Of a DNA stretch of 64,000 nucleotides, positions 7,438 through 16,756 are shown in pieces (the first letter of the stretch is position 1; each line of letters begins with the position of its first letter). The notes below the pieces were generated by a model. That model made no database searches, was not told the origin of the DNA, and saw only the letters and a program-made list of their open reading frames with translations. Source of the stretch: an uncultured Verrucomicrobiales bacterium (lineage in GTDB: Bacteria > Verrucomicrobiota > Verrucomicrobiia > Verrucomicrobiales > Akkermansiaceae); the NCBI GenBank assembly GCA_937934595.1, contig CALGZA010000019.1, positions 1 through 64,000 on the forward strand, written 5' to 3'. Made by a program: the position numbers and the translations under genes.

Positions 7438-9339
7438 CTAATCAAAAGCATCACGGATCAACTCCAACCTCCCCCTCGAATCCGCTTTCAGCGCCTGAGC
7501 CACTCTATACTCTACAGCCAGCAGTCCACCCTGCTCAGCCTCAAAAGTTATCTCACCACTCTCCGAGACCCAATACTTCTCCTGCGCATGATACATCAAA
7601 CTCATACCCGCAAACACAACCATGACAAAACCATAGACCGGAAGTATCCCGCTAAATAAAATAACCCTAGTAAACACGTACTTCTTCGAGAAAAGATAAA
7701 CACCTAGCATACAAACACCTAACAAACCCGCCAAAATCAATAACGTAACAGCCAACCCATAAGGTAAAATCTGGCTATCTACGTCATAAAAACCAATAAC
7801 GACGACAGAAAGAAAAGCCATCCCCGTAAGCACCCAAGCCAAAACACTCACCTTCGTAACCAATTTCGGCAGCCTCACACATAAGCGCCACTGCAACAAC
7901 AACACACTCAGCATACAAACACATACCAACATCCCAGCAAATTGGATCGTCACCAACGAAAACTTAGCTACTAAAACACTCCACTCTCTTACACCAAGTG
8001 ACGTATATTCATTAATGATCACATAAAAAACCACAGGCAAAAAAACACCCAGACCTATAATCAGCAAGCCGTCAGCCATCCGTAACGCACCCAGACCATG
8101 CATCGCTAAATGCCGCATTTCCCCACTATAAATGAAAAGAATACTCAAACACAACAACAACAAAACCAAAACAACCATAAAACCAACAATAGACAAAACT
8201 CTACCCGCAAATGCGTGATCCGCAAACCTACCAGCATTAACATCAGGTAAATCTATCTTTTTATCACCTAAACGTGACAAAATATCAGGACAAAAATACT
8301 CCATAATAAATGAATCACGGGAATGAAGCCCCTTATCCCCATATGCTACAGAACCTGTTTTAAGTCTAAGACCTGAACTTCTAGCTAATTGCTCCTTAGC
8401 ATACTCATCTATCAATTTCTCAATCAGCTTAGATTGATCAACCAACCCCACACGCTCACTAGCCGCAAGCATATTACCCAGAGCACTTTTAAGCAAAGCC
8501 TCACTGACAAGTTCGTTCAACAGACTTACATCTGAATTTAACATCATCCCTATAAAAGTCACATATTCACTCACCCAAAGCCGAACTTCTTCAACTGACC
8601 CCTCTACAGAAAGCGCATAAAATTTAGCAGAAAACAACTCCCCCAGAGACAACAAATGAATCATCTTATAAGGGACCATCCCAACTAAAGTCCCAATTGC
8701 CAAAAACTGCCCAGTATTATCTAACTCCTTGTTAACCTTCATCGTCCTAAAACGCTCCAGCATTGCATCTATATCACCACCCAAATGCCAATTAATACCA
8801 TCAAGCTTACCAGCCTCCCGAACATACACCATTGCCTGCTCATACTTCTCATCATCCACCACTTCCCACTCCCTCACATCCCTCATTTCATCAAAGCCAC
8901 CAGCACGGTTAGTCACCTCCTTAACGCAATAACTCATACCTGAAGATTTAAAATACTCAGCAGCTGCTGCATACAAATAAAAACTATTTGCAGGATCAAC
9001 ACGCCTCACCTCACTCATGATTTCATCAGTCACCCACGCATCATCAACATCAATTTTAGAGACCACATAGTCCATCAATTTAACTTTATCATCAGCAGCA
9101 GAATCCATAGCAGCAGATACATCCACCGCATAAGATGCCCCCGTGTCATTAACCACTGCCCACAGTTTCAAACTACGCTGAACAGCAAACAAAGCAACAA
9201 CTCCTGCTACTAAAACCAAAATATACAAACAAACCCGCCACCAAGAAAACCACTTACTCTTCTCACTCCCACTCAACGCCTCAGCCAGCCCACCATTAAC
9301 CCCAAAACCCAGCATCACCTCATCATCTATTCCATTCAT
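7438..9339 (-). CDS. Large unrecognised membrane protein
   Basis: About 633 residues. One hydrophobic segment near residues 35-57, then about 320 mainly soluble, helical residues (probably extracytoplasmic), then five or six membrane segments from about residue 385 to 600, and a short soluble tail with EKYWVSESGEITFEAEQGG. No family recognised; the layout (anchor, sensor-like domain, multi-pass region) is compatible with a sensor or transporter accessory protein but no catalytic motif is visible. The frame opens at a GTG (9345); I prefer the ATG at 9339. The gene upstream ends 33 bp away, so the two are likely one operon. Confidence 0.65.
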   Translation of the reverse strand: MNGIDDEVMLGFGVNGGLAEALSGSEKSKWFSWWRVCLYILVLVAGVVALFAVQRSLKLWAVVNDTGASYAVDVSAAMDSAADDKVKLMDYVVSKIDVDDAWVTDEIMSEVRRVDPANSFYLYAAAAEYFKSSGMSYCVKEVTNRAGGFDEMRDVREWEVVDDEKYEQAMVYVREAGKLDGINWHLGGDIDAMLERFRTMKVNKELDNTGQFLAIGTLVGMVPYKMIHLLSLGELFSAKFYALSVEGSVEEVRLWVSEYVTFIGMMLNSDVSLLNELVSEALLKSALGNMLAASERVGLVDQSKLIEKLIDEYAKEQLARSSGLRLKTGSVAYGDKGLHSRDSFIMEYFCPDILSRLGDKKIDLPDVNAGRFADHAFAGRVLSIVGFMVVLVLLLLCLSILFIYSGEMRHLAMHGLGALRMADGLLIIGLGVFLPVVFYVIINEYTSLGVREWSVLVAKFSLVTIQFAGMLVCVCMLSVLLLQWRLCVRLPKLVTKVSVLAWVLTGMAFLSVVVIGFYDVDSQILPYGLAVTLLILAGLLGVCMLGVYLFSKKYVFTRVILFSGILPVYGFVMVVFAGMSLMYHAQEKYWVSESGEITFEAEQGGLLAVEYRVAQALKADSRGRLELIRDAFD

Positions 9340-9372
9340 ACCCACAACCTAAAAAAAAACCACTTCATGTCA

Positions 9373-9798
9373 CTAACCAAAAAAAGAACCCACTAATTTC
9401 ACCAAAATACCAATCACACCGCAGGAACACAAACTAAGCCAAATCACCCCAGCCCCGCGTGCAAACCAGTTAACACCAACACCATCACCACCCATTTCAA
9501 TAAGCAAACCCATATGATTCAGGAAAAACGAACCCAATATCGCAAATAGAAACAATTCTTCATAATCATCATGAATCAACCCAGGAAAAACCACGCAAGA
9601 TAAAAATAATAACATCAACAGAACAGTCATTATGAAACTATAAAACCCAACTACCCTCAGCACACGCCTAACCAAGACCCTCCTAGGTGTATCCAAAAAC
9701 TTCCCAGGCACAACCCCACCTTGCAACGCCACAGGCTTATAATCCTTACTTGCATTCAACGCCCCAGAACTAACATTTCGCCGTGATATATTATACAT
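9373..9798 (-). CDS. Small unrecognised membrane protein
   Basis: About 141 residues: a polar, basic first 50 residues (cytoplasmic), then three hydrophobic segments (near VVGFYSFIMTVLLMLLFL, LFLFAILGSFFLNHMGLLI and VIWLSLCSCGVIGILVKL) and a very short C-terminus. No family recognised. A GTG at 9825 opens the frame; I prefer the ATG at 9798. It is the first gene of a probable two-gene operon with the large membrane protein downstream. Confidence 0.6.
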   Translation of the reverse strand: MYNISRRNVSSGALNASKDYKPVALQGGVVPGKFLDTPRRVLVRRVLRVVGFYSFIMTVLLMLLFLSCVVFPGLIHDDYEELFLFAILGSFFLNHMGLLIEMGGDGVGVNWFARGAGVIWLSLCSCGVIGILVKLVGSFFG

Positions 9799-9918
9799 AC
9801 GCACACAATACCTAAAAAAAATCACCCCCAGCCATTACAAAAAAACACACATTTTCCACCCCACCAAAACACACAAAAAAACACCCTCCACACCCACTCC
9901 AAAAATTGCCGATAGACA

Positions 9919-9946
9919 TTGCCTAAAACCGCGTAATACTTATACT
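9919..9946 (+). promoter_or_regulatory. Putative sigma-70-type promoter of the PSD1/DUF1501 genes
   Basis: TTGCCT (9919-9924), a 16-bp spacer, and TATACT (9941-9946) match the -35/-10 consensus well. Transcription would start near 9953, leaving a leader of about 16 nt before the ATG at 9969. Confidence 0.42.
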
Positions 9947-9968
9947 ACCTAGCACACACACCCTAGTT

Positions 9969-12900
9969 ATGCGTAAACTTTCTCCACTCACCATCTTTTC
10001 AGCTATCACACTCATAGCAGCGCTCTCCTGTGCCGCCAAAAAAGAGATCATATTCAACCGTGACGTCCGCCCCATCCTCTCCCAGCACTGCTTCGCCTGC
10101 CACGGCCCTGACTCTCATGACCGTAAAGGCGAACTCCGCCTAGACACATTCGCAGGAGCCACAAAAGGAGGAGAATCTCGTAAACCTGCCATCGTCCCAG
10201 GAAAACCAGAAGAATCTGAACTCTACAAAAGACTCATAACCAATGACTCAGAAAAAGTCATGCCCCCACCACACTTCCACAAAGACCTAAATGAAAAACA
10301 AAAGAAAACTCTCCACCAATGGATTCTAAATGGCGCAGAATACCAAGGCCACTGGGCATTCATTACACCTAAAAAACCAACCCTAAACCCAGAACTCAGT
10401 AAAAAATACTCCAACCCAATAGACTCATTCATCGCCACTAGACTCAAAAAAGAAAACCTCACACTATCAAAAAAAGCCGCACCACACGTCCTAAAACGCA
10501 GACTCTCGTTCGACATCATCGGCCTCCCACCACAAATATCCAAACCAACCGAACTCAAACACCAAGACATCCCAGCAGAAATAGACCGCCTACTCGCATC
10601 TCCTCACTTCGGAGAAAGAATGGCCCTCCCATGGCTAGACGCCGCCCGATACGCTGACACCAACGGCTACTCAATCGACGGAGGAAGACACATGTGGCTC
10701 TGGCGTGACTGGGTCATACACGCATTCAACACAAACAAACCATACAACGAATTCCTAACAGAACAAATCGCAGGTGACCTCCTCCCCAACCCCACAGAAG
10801 CTCAGCGCGTCGCCACTGGATTCCAACGCAACAACGCAAACACTCACGAAGGAGGAACCATACCTGAAGAAAACCTCGTCAACTACGTCGCAGACCGCGT
10901 CAAAACCGTAGGTGAATCCATACTCGGCCTCACCACATCATGCAGCCAATGCCACGACCACAAATACGACCCCATCTCACAAGAAGAATACTACAAAATA
11001 TTCGCATTCTTCAACACCGTCTCAGACAAATCACACGACGGTAACATGGGCCGTAACTCACACCCATCCATTAACGCTCTCACCTCACTATCTACACCAG
11101 CAGAAATAACCGAAATCAAACAAGAAATCACCAAAGCAAACAATCAACTCCAACAAATCAACCCCACACACCTAGCAGAGTGGGAAAAATCCATCATCCA
11201 AGACGAAAAAACAAAAGGAAAAAACTTCAAACTCTACGACCTCAAACACCTCACCGCCACCATGCCTAACGGAACACTCAGTGACCTCCACATAGAACCA
11301 AACGGTGAACGCCTCACCATAAAAAGAGGATATGACACAGGCATAAACGTCTGCTGCGAAATCCCAAAAGGAACCCCCTCAGTCAACGGAATGCGCGTCA
11401 CATTCTACCCTAACAAAAACGGAAAAATAGGCTTCGGCAGACAAGGAAACATGATCCTTAACACCATCTCACCATGCTTCTCCAGCCTCCCATCAATGAA
11501 CATCGACCACAACTCACTCATCCAGCCCACCAGACTCACTGCCACTAGCCACAGACCAGGATACGAACCCCACTTCCTAACAGACACCCGCGTCATCAAC
11601 GGATGGTCACCAGCTAATAACTCCTCAGAGCAACACCTCACTTTCACATTCCCTGAACCAATAAACCCCACTACGCAAAACCACCTCATCACAGAATTCA
11701 TATTCAACGCAGGCGCAGCAAACACCGCCAGCCAACTAAAAATACAACTCTTCTCAGGAAACGACACAGACAGCAAACACTCCCAAGAACTTATACAACT
11801 CATCAACACCAACAAAATAAACAGATCACCAGAACAACAACAACGTATCAAACAACTCTTCATCAAACACTCCCCACACAAATCAAGACAACGCACCCGC
11901 CTCAGCAACCTCAATGAACGCCTCGCCGTCCTGACCAAAAAACACCCCACCATGGTCATGAACACAGCCAAAAAACCACGCACCACTCGCTTCCTAGAAC
12001 GCGGTGACTACGCATCACCCAGACACACCGTCACACCAGGAACACCAGCATTCCTTCCTCCACTCAAACCAGCAAAAGAAACAGCCAACAGACTAGACCT
12101 AGCTAACTGGCTAACCAGACCAGACCACCCCCTAACAGCCCGCGTTGCCGTAAATAACATCTGGGCCATATTCTTCGGCCAAGGACTCGTATCCAGTAGA
12201 GCAGACTTCGGATCACAAGGCGCCTACCCCTCACACCCAGAACTCCTAGACTGGCTCGCAGTTCACTTCCAAGAAAGCGGCTGGAACATCAAAGAACTAG
12301 TCAAACTCATCGTCACATCACAAACATACCAACAACAATCAAAACCCACTCCACAACTACTCAAAAAAGACCCACTTAATAAACTACTTGCCCGCGGCCC
12401 CAGATTCCGCCTCCCAGCTGAACACATCCGGGACCAAGCACTCGCACACTCAGGACTCCTAGTCCCACGCATCGGCGGACCATCCGTAAAAACCTACCAC
12501 CCAGGTGACCTATGGAGACAAGTATCCCACTACGGATCCTCAAGAGCCACCGCACAGTCCTACCACAGAGACAACGGAGAAAAACTCTACCGCCGCTCCA
12601 TGTACACCTACTGGAAACGCACACTCCCACCACCATCACTAGCCGTATTCGATGCTCCTAACAGAGAAGTCTGCCTCTCAGGCCGCGGCACCACCAACAC
12701 TCCACTCCAAGCCTTCATCCTACTCAACAGCCCACAATACATCGAAGCATCACGCATCCTTGCCGCCAACACACTCAAGGCAAATCACCCAGATGACCTA
12801 ACGCGTATCCATGCAGTATTCACTCAGATCACTGGACGCCATCCACTAAAACACGAAATAAACATACTCCAAAAAGAACTAAACAAAGAACTCACTCACT

Positions 12901-13043
12901 ACAACACTAACCAACAAGCCGCCAAAAAACTCCTCCTCATTGGCGACTCCCCACCATCAAACCTACCCGCACCACAACACGCCGCCTGGACTAACCTCTG
13001 CCAGCTCCTACTCAACCTCTCAGAAACAGTCACTCGCTACTAA
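9969..13043 (+). CDS. PSD1-type cytochrome c domain protein (DUF1549/DUF1553)
   Basis: 1024 residues, exported (signal peptide residues 1-22). A planctomycete-type cytochrome c motif CFACH sits at residues 41-45 in RDVRPILSQHCFACHGPD. It is followed by a DUF1549 region (NPIDSFIATRLKKENLTLS onward, about 150-360), a middle beta-rich region, and the DUF1553/PSD1 region (RLDLANWLTRPDHPLTARV, about 700-980). These proteins are abundant in Planctomycetes and Verrucomicrobia; their role is not established, and extracellular electron transfer or sugar oxidation has been suggested. It is followed after 8 bp by a DUF1501 gene, the usual partner. The protein is rich in Asn, Thr, Lys, Gln and His, reflecting the A- and C-rich strand. 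Confidence 0.92.
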   Translation: MRKLSPLTIFSAITLIAALSCAAKKEIIFNRDVRPILSQHCFACHGPDSHDRKGELRLDTFAGATKGGESRKPAIVPGKPEESELYKRLITNDSEKVMPPPHFHKDLNEKQKKTLHQWILNGAEYQGHWAFITPKKPTLNPELSKKYSNPIDSFIATRLKKENLTLSKKAAPHVLKRRLSFDIIGLPPQISKPTELKHQDIPAEIDRLLASPHFGERMALPWLDAARYADTNGYSIDGGRHMWLWRDWVIHAFNTNKPYNEFLTEQIAGDLLPNPTEAQRVATGFQRNNANTHEGGTIPEENLVNYVADRVKTVGESILGLTTSCSQCHDHKYDPISQEEYYKIFAFFNTVSDKSHDGNMGRNSHPSINALTSLSTPAEITEIKQEITKANNQLQQINPTHLAEWEKSIIQDEKTKGKNFKLYDLKHLTATMPNGTLSDLHIEPNGERLTIKRGYDTGINVCCEIPKGTPSVNGMRVTFYPNKNGKIGFGRQGNMILNTISPCFSSLPSMNIDHNSLIQPTRLTATSHRPGYEPHFLTDTRVINGWSPANNSSEQHLTFTFPEPINPTTQNHLITEFIFNAGAANTASQLKIQLFSGNDTDSKHSQELIQLINTNKINRSPEQQQRIKQLFIKHSPHKSRQRTRLSNLNERLAVLTKKHPTMVMNTAKKPRTTRFLERGDYASPRHTVTPGTPAFLPPLKPAKETANRLDLANWLTRPDHPLTARVAVNNIWAIFFGQGLVSSRADFGSQGAYPSHPELLDWLAVHFQESGWNIKELVKLIVTSQTYQQQSKPTPQLLKKDPLNKLLARGPRFRLPAEHIRDQALAHSGLLVPRIGGPSVKTYHPGDLWRQVSHYGSSRATAQSYHRDNGEKLYRRSMYTYWKRTLPPPSLAVFDAPNREVCLSGRGTTNTPLQAFILLNSPQYIEASRILAANTLKANHPDDLTRIHAVFTQITGRHPLKHEINILQKELNKELTHYNTNQQAAKKLLLIGDSPPSNLPAPQHAAWTNLCQLLLNLSETVTRY

Positions 13044-13051
13044 CTCATACC

Positions 13052-14494
13052 ATGTCTGATTCACCTGACCTATCCACACTATTCAACCGCCGCGCATTCC
13101 TCAGTACCGTTGGTAACTCCTTCGGAGCCGTCGCCGCTAACGCCATCATAGGTGGAAACACCCTATCCGCAGCAGCACCCACTCTAGGAGCTCCATTCCA
13201 CGCACCTAAAGCCAAACGCGTCATCTACCTATTCCAGTCAGGCGGACCATCACACGTTGACCTATTCGATGGCAAACCATCACTCCAAAAACTCCAAGGA
13301 AAAGCACTCCCAGACGAAGTCCGAGGCGGACAGCGAGTCACCGGCATGACCGCTAACCAAAAAGCATTCAACGTCATGCAACCACTCGTCGGTGGTAAAC
13401 AATGCGGCGATGCAGGCGCATGGATCTCAGACCTACTCCCATACACCCAGAAAATAGCCGACAAATTCTGCCTCATCCGCTCCATGCAGACAGAAGCCAT
13501 TAACCACGACCCCGCAGTCACACTCATCAACACAGGATCCATGCAGCTCGGTAACGCATCACTAGGTTCATGGCTATCCTACGGACTCGGAAGCGAAAAC
13601 GAAAACCTCCCATCCTACATGGTCCTCCTCTCACAAGGAACAGGTAAAAACCCAGGTCAACCCATCTTCTCTCGCCTCTGGGGCAGCGGCTTCCTCCCAT
13701 CAGAACACCAAGGCGTCCTCCTACGCTCCGGAGCAGACCCAGTCCTCTACCTTGATAACCCACCAGGAATTAACCACTCACAAAGACGCAGCCAGCTAGA
13801 CACTCTAGCAGCCATGAACCAGTCATTCCAAAAACAACACTTCGACCCAGAAACAATCGCTCGTATCCAAGCATACGAAATGGCATACAAAATGCAAACA
13901 TCCGTCCCTGAACTAACAAACCTCAAAGACGAACCAGAATCCACCTACGAACTCTACGGCAAAGAATCCCGCAGACCGGGATCCTACGCCGCTAACTGCC
14001 TACTCGCACGCCGCCTCATCGAGAGAGGCACACGCTTCGTTCAGCTCTTCCACCGCGGCTGGGACCAACACGTCGCCCTCGGATCACAACTCCGTAGCCA
14101 ATGCATTGACACAGACCAAGCATCAGCAGCACTCATCACAGACCTAGAAAGACGCGGACTCCTAGACGAAACACTCGTCATCTGGGGCGGTGAATTCGGA
14201 CGCACAGTCTACATGCAAGGCGGCGGTGTCAACGCTGGCAGAGACCACCACGGCAGAGCATTCTCAGTCTGGATGGCAGGCGGCGGAGTAAAACCAGGCG
14301 TCTACGGATCCACAGACGACTACTGCTGGAACATCACAAACCCAGCAGAAGCCGTAAACATCCGCGACTTCAACGCCACCATCCTACACCTCCTCGGCAT
14401 CGACCATAAACGCTTCTCATTCCCCTACCAAGGACTCGACCAAAGAATCACAGGCGTCAAACCAGCACGCGTCATCACAGACATCATCGCCTAA
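13052..14494 (+). CDS. DUF1501 protein (sulfatase-like fold, Tat-exported)
   Basis: 480 residues. A twin-arginine leader NRRAFLSTVG lies near residues 12-21. The body carries DUF1501 hallmarks: YLFQSGGPSHVDLFDGKP near 60, INTGSMQLGN near 158, RGTRFVQLFHRGWDQH near 325, and WGGEFGRTVYMQGG near 380. DUF1501 proteins resemble alkaline phosphatase/sulfatase folds; enzymatic activity has not been shown as far as I know. Co-transcription with the PSD1 gene (8-bp gap) is expected. Confidence 0.92.
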   Translation: MSDSPDLSTLFNRRAFLSTVGNSFGAVAANAIIGGNTLSAAAPTLGAPFHAPKAKRVIYLFQSGGPSHVDLFDGKPSLQKLQGKALPDEVRGGQRVTGMTANQKAFNVMQPLVGGKQCGDAGAWISDLLPYTQKIADKFCLIRSMQTEAINHDPAVTLINTGSMQLGNASLGSWLSYGLGSENENLPSYMVLLSQGTGKNPGQPIFSRLWGSGFLPSEHQGVLLRSGADPVLYLDNPPGINHSQRRSQLDTLAAMNQSFQKQHFDPETIARIQAYEMAYKMQTSVPELTNLKDEPESTYELYGKESRRPGSYAANCLLARRLIERGTRFVQLFHRGWDQHVALGSQLRSQCIDTDQASAALITDLERRGLLDETLVIWGGEFGRTVYMQGGGVNAGRDHHGRAFSVWMAGGGVKPGVYGSTDDYCWNITNPAEAVNIRDFNATILHLLGIDHKRFSFPYQGLDQRITGVKPARVITDIIA

Positions 14495-14531
14495 CAAATC
14501 CACACACCTCTGAACAAACTCAAATTAAACA

Positions 14532-14558
14532 AGACAAAAACAGGAACAATTTTTGTCT
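14532..14558 (+). terminator. Hairpin after the PSD1/DUF1501 genes (weak terminator)
   Basis: A perfect 9-bp inverted repeat AGACAAAAA / TTTTTGTCT with a 9-nt loop starts 38 bp after the DUF1501 stop. The stem is AT-rich and its right arm supplies the T-run, so it could end transcription weakly in either direction. Confidence 0.35.
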
Positions 14559-14958
14559 AATCCTAAGTCACCACCCAAGAACACCACACACAACATAACT
14601 AAAAAGTAACACAACCATTAAACAAAAGCCCCCCCTTCCCCCGTCAAACCCTCGCAGCACAAATTTAAAAAACTGCCAAATCAACACCCCTCCCCGCTCA
14701 ACTGCGATGCACCATTGCTTAAAATACCAAGCTATGAAACCAATCAGACAAATGGCAGAATAGCTTTTATTTCTATCAACAAGCGACCATAGAATAACGT
14801 GCGCATCAAGACTCAGGCATAACGCAAATAGTAACATAAAACAAAAAAACAAATGCCCACCTTCACCCTTTACGAGAAGCAAGATTCAAAATAAATCACT
14901 GCTAATATTTGGTTTCACTAGTTTAAAAGAACCGCATAACTAGCCAGAAATAAACATC

Positions 14959-14986
14959 TTGCATGAAAACCAAGTTCACATATAAT
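14959..14986 (+). promoter_or_regulatory. Putative promoter of the PEP-CTERM genes
   Basis: TTGCAT (14959-14964), a 16-bp spacer and a perfect TATAAT (14981-14986). The start of transcription would be near 14993, about 32 nt before the ATG at 15025. Confidence 0.48.
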
Positions 14987-15024
14987 GAAATTTGTGCATA
15001 TAAACCTATAACAAACACCCAATA

Positions 15025-15852
15025 ATGAAACTACTTAACATAGCACTATTATCGAGTTGTCTAACTTGCTCCATATCAGCAAATGTCAACCTAGGCCCAA
15101 TCTGGTTCATAGGTGACTCCATCACACAGTCAAATGCTGATGGTGACTCCAGCGGTTCTCCACGAGAATCCTTATACCAGCTTCTAACAGCTGGTAACTA
15201 CAACTTCTCATACACCGGCCACAGAACCAACAATACAGACGGGCTCCCCACTTCAGGAAACACCCCTGCCACAAATCTATACCACTATCACTCCGGTGTC
15301 AGCGGCTCTCTCATTGGAACCGATACCGCTGGCAGAACAGACATGACAGCGAACATACCCACTTGGTGGAACTCAGGCCGCCTCCAGTTTGCCGAACCAA
15401 CAATTGCACTCATCATGCTAGGCACCAACGACACAGACATCAATGATGACGTTGCTAACGCACCAGACAGAATGGGAACACTCATAAACACCATCCTCAA
15501 CCAGCCAGGCGGAGATGATACCTCATTCTTCGTCGCTCAAATCCCACCCAACCTTGCCAACGCCACTGAAAATAATCGCGTGATCGACTTCAACAACGGC
15601 CTAGCTACTCTAGTATCTGACCTCCAGAATACCGGATTAGATATTAACCTAGTCGACATGTACACCCCCATTAATGCAGATACAGGCAACCTAATGAGAG
15701 ATACATTACACACCAATGCAGCTGGAAACGACGTGCTAGCTCAGCAATGGTTCAATGCCATCGAAGACAGATTCGCACCAGTTCCTGAACCAACAACAGC
15801 ATTCCTATTCAGCTTTGTCGGCCTTACAGCTCTGATCAGAAATCGCAGATAA
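15025..15852 (+). CDS. Secreted SGNH/GDSL hydrolase with PEP-CTERM anchor signal
   Basis: 275 residues: signal peptide 1-19, SGNH esterase domain, and a C-terminal PEP-CTERM signal. Catalytic blocks are visible: WFIGDSITQS near 28 (nucleophile Ser), LGTNDTD near 132 (Asn) and DTLHTNAAGN near 230 (Asp and His). The tail VPEPTTAFLFSFVGLTALI followed by RNRR is the PEP motif, hydrophobic span and basic end recognised by exosortase. Family members deacetylate or de-esterify carbohydrates and lipids; the substrate is unknown. It is followed after 21 bp by a second PEP-CTERM gene, probably on the same transcript. Confidence 0.88.
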   Translation: MKLLNIALLSSCLTCSISANVNLGPIWFIGDSITQSNADGDSSGSPRESLYQLLTAGNYNFSYTGHRTNNTDGLPTSGNTPATNLYHYHSGVSGSLIGTDTAGRTDMTANIPTWWNSGRLQFAEPTIALIMLGTNDTDINDDVANAPDRMGTLINTILNQPGGDDTSFFVAQIPPNLANATENNRVIDFNNGLATLVSDLQNTGLDINLVDMYTPINADTGNLMRDTLHTNAAGNDVLAQQWFNAIEDRFAPVPEPTTAFLFSFVGLTALIRNRR

Positions 15853-15873
15853 ATACACAACATACTAACAATT

Positions 15874-16590
15874 ATGAAATCTTTGAAAATAACCTTAATC
15901 GCTTCAGCTATAAGCTTATATCATATACTATCACTAACCGCAGCCATAGACATCGCTTCCGTTAACAGCCCGCTTGATGCAGACTACAGCGCAGACGTAT
16001 CAAACTCAGACCTAGTAAACTCAGGATCATCCAGCCTCTCAGCAGTATCTTTCTCAGAGACACCTTGGTTCGGACCAAATGCTCACAACGACGGAACCGT
16101 CGGTATTGTCAACAACACATCCACAATTACATGGTGGAGAGGAGCCATTGCGGGATCAACATACTCAATCACATACCAACTAGACACAACAACCAACACC
16201 TCCGGATATGACATAAACTCCATCCAGACCATTCACGGTTGGACAAATAATTCAGGTAACCAAAAAAACCAAAATTACGTGGTGGATATCAGCGTCGTCG
16301 GCAGCGCCGGATTTAACGCATTAGCCTCAGTAGCATACCTGCCCTTCACTTCAGCAGACAACACAGCCTCCTCTAAAATCAATATCACAGAAGACTCCAC
16401 AGGCATACTCGCATCCGGTGTCGATGAGATCCGCTTCACCTACACAGTACCTCCCTCAGCAGGAAGAAACCCAAGCCCCACTATCAGAGAAATCGACGTC
16501 ATCGGAACACCAACAACCATACCAGAGCCATCAGCTTCCACCCTCTTCGCTATGAGCATCATAGGGTGCCTACTAAGACGCAATAGATAA
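15874..16590 (+). CDS. PEP-CTERM surface protein of unknown function
   Basis: 238 residues with a signal peptide (residues 1-24, ending near LTAA) and a C-terminal sorting signal: IPEPSASTLFAMSIIGCLL followed by RRNR. Between them is a Ser/Thr/Asn-rich beta-type domain (WWRGAIAGSTYSITYQLD, VDISVVGSAGFNALASV, IRFTYTVPPSAGRNPSP). No enzyme motif seen. It is the last gene before a strong terminator and probably shares the promoter of the SGNH gene. Confidence 0.82.
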   Translation: MKSLKITLIASAISLYHILSLTAAIDIASVNSPLDADYSADVSNSDLVNSGSSSLSAVSFSETPWFGPNAHNDGTVGIVNNTSTITWWRGAIAGSTYSITYQLDTTTNTSGYDINSIQTIHGWTNNSGNQKNQNYVVDISVVGSAGFNALASVAYLPFTSADNTASSKINITEDSTGILASGVDEIRFTYTVPPSAGRNPSPTIREIDVIGTPTTIPEPSASTLFAMSIIGCLLRRNR

Positions 16591-16616
16591 TAAAATCTCT
16601 CCATAAACACTACAAC

Positions 16617-16648
16617 AGCGACGAATCTTAACAATTCGTCGCTTTTTT
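16617..16648 (+). terminator. Intrinsic terminator after the PEP-CTERM pair
   Basis: A perfect 10-bp stem AGCGACGAAT / ATTCGTCGCT with a 7-nt loop is followed by a run of six T (16643-16648, its first T shared with the stem). It starts 26 bp after the stop at 16590. Confidence 0.85.
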
Positions 16649-16694
16649 ATTACCCCCATAATAAACTCAAAGAAAAGCATCAGCACACCCACTA

Positions 16695-16722
16695 TTGACT
16701 TAACCCCCCACTATTTTACTCT
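16695..16722 (+). promoter_or_regulatory. Possible promoter of the fused hydrolase gene
   Basis: TTGACT (16695-16700) is a good -35; the best-spaced -10 is TACTCT (16717-16722) after 16 bp, which is weak. It lies just after a terminator and 34 bp before the start codon, where a promoter is expected. Confidence 0.3.
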
Positions 16723-16756
16723 TACAGCACAACCTTACCACAACGTAAAACCCATC

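Larger units (their letters stand above)
14495..15024. other. Intergenic region between DUF1501 and PEP-CTERM genes
   Basis: 530 bp. It holds a hairpin just downstream of the DUF1501 gene (14532-14558) and a good promoter near the right end (14959-14986). A 104-codon minus-strand frame (14568-14882) starts with TTG, lacks a ribosome site and fits the strand skew; it is not called as a gene. Confidence 0.5.

Noticed and set aside
14568-14882. 104-codon minus-strand frame with hydrophobic stretches
   Set aside because: Starts with TTG, has no ribosome site, covers a region with a promoter and hairpin for other genes, and the skewed strand makes Val/Leu/Gly-rich chance frames common.
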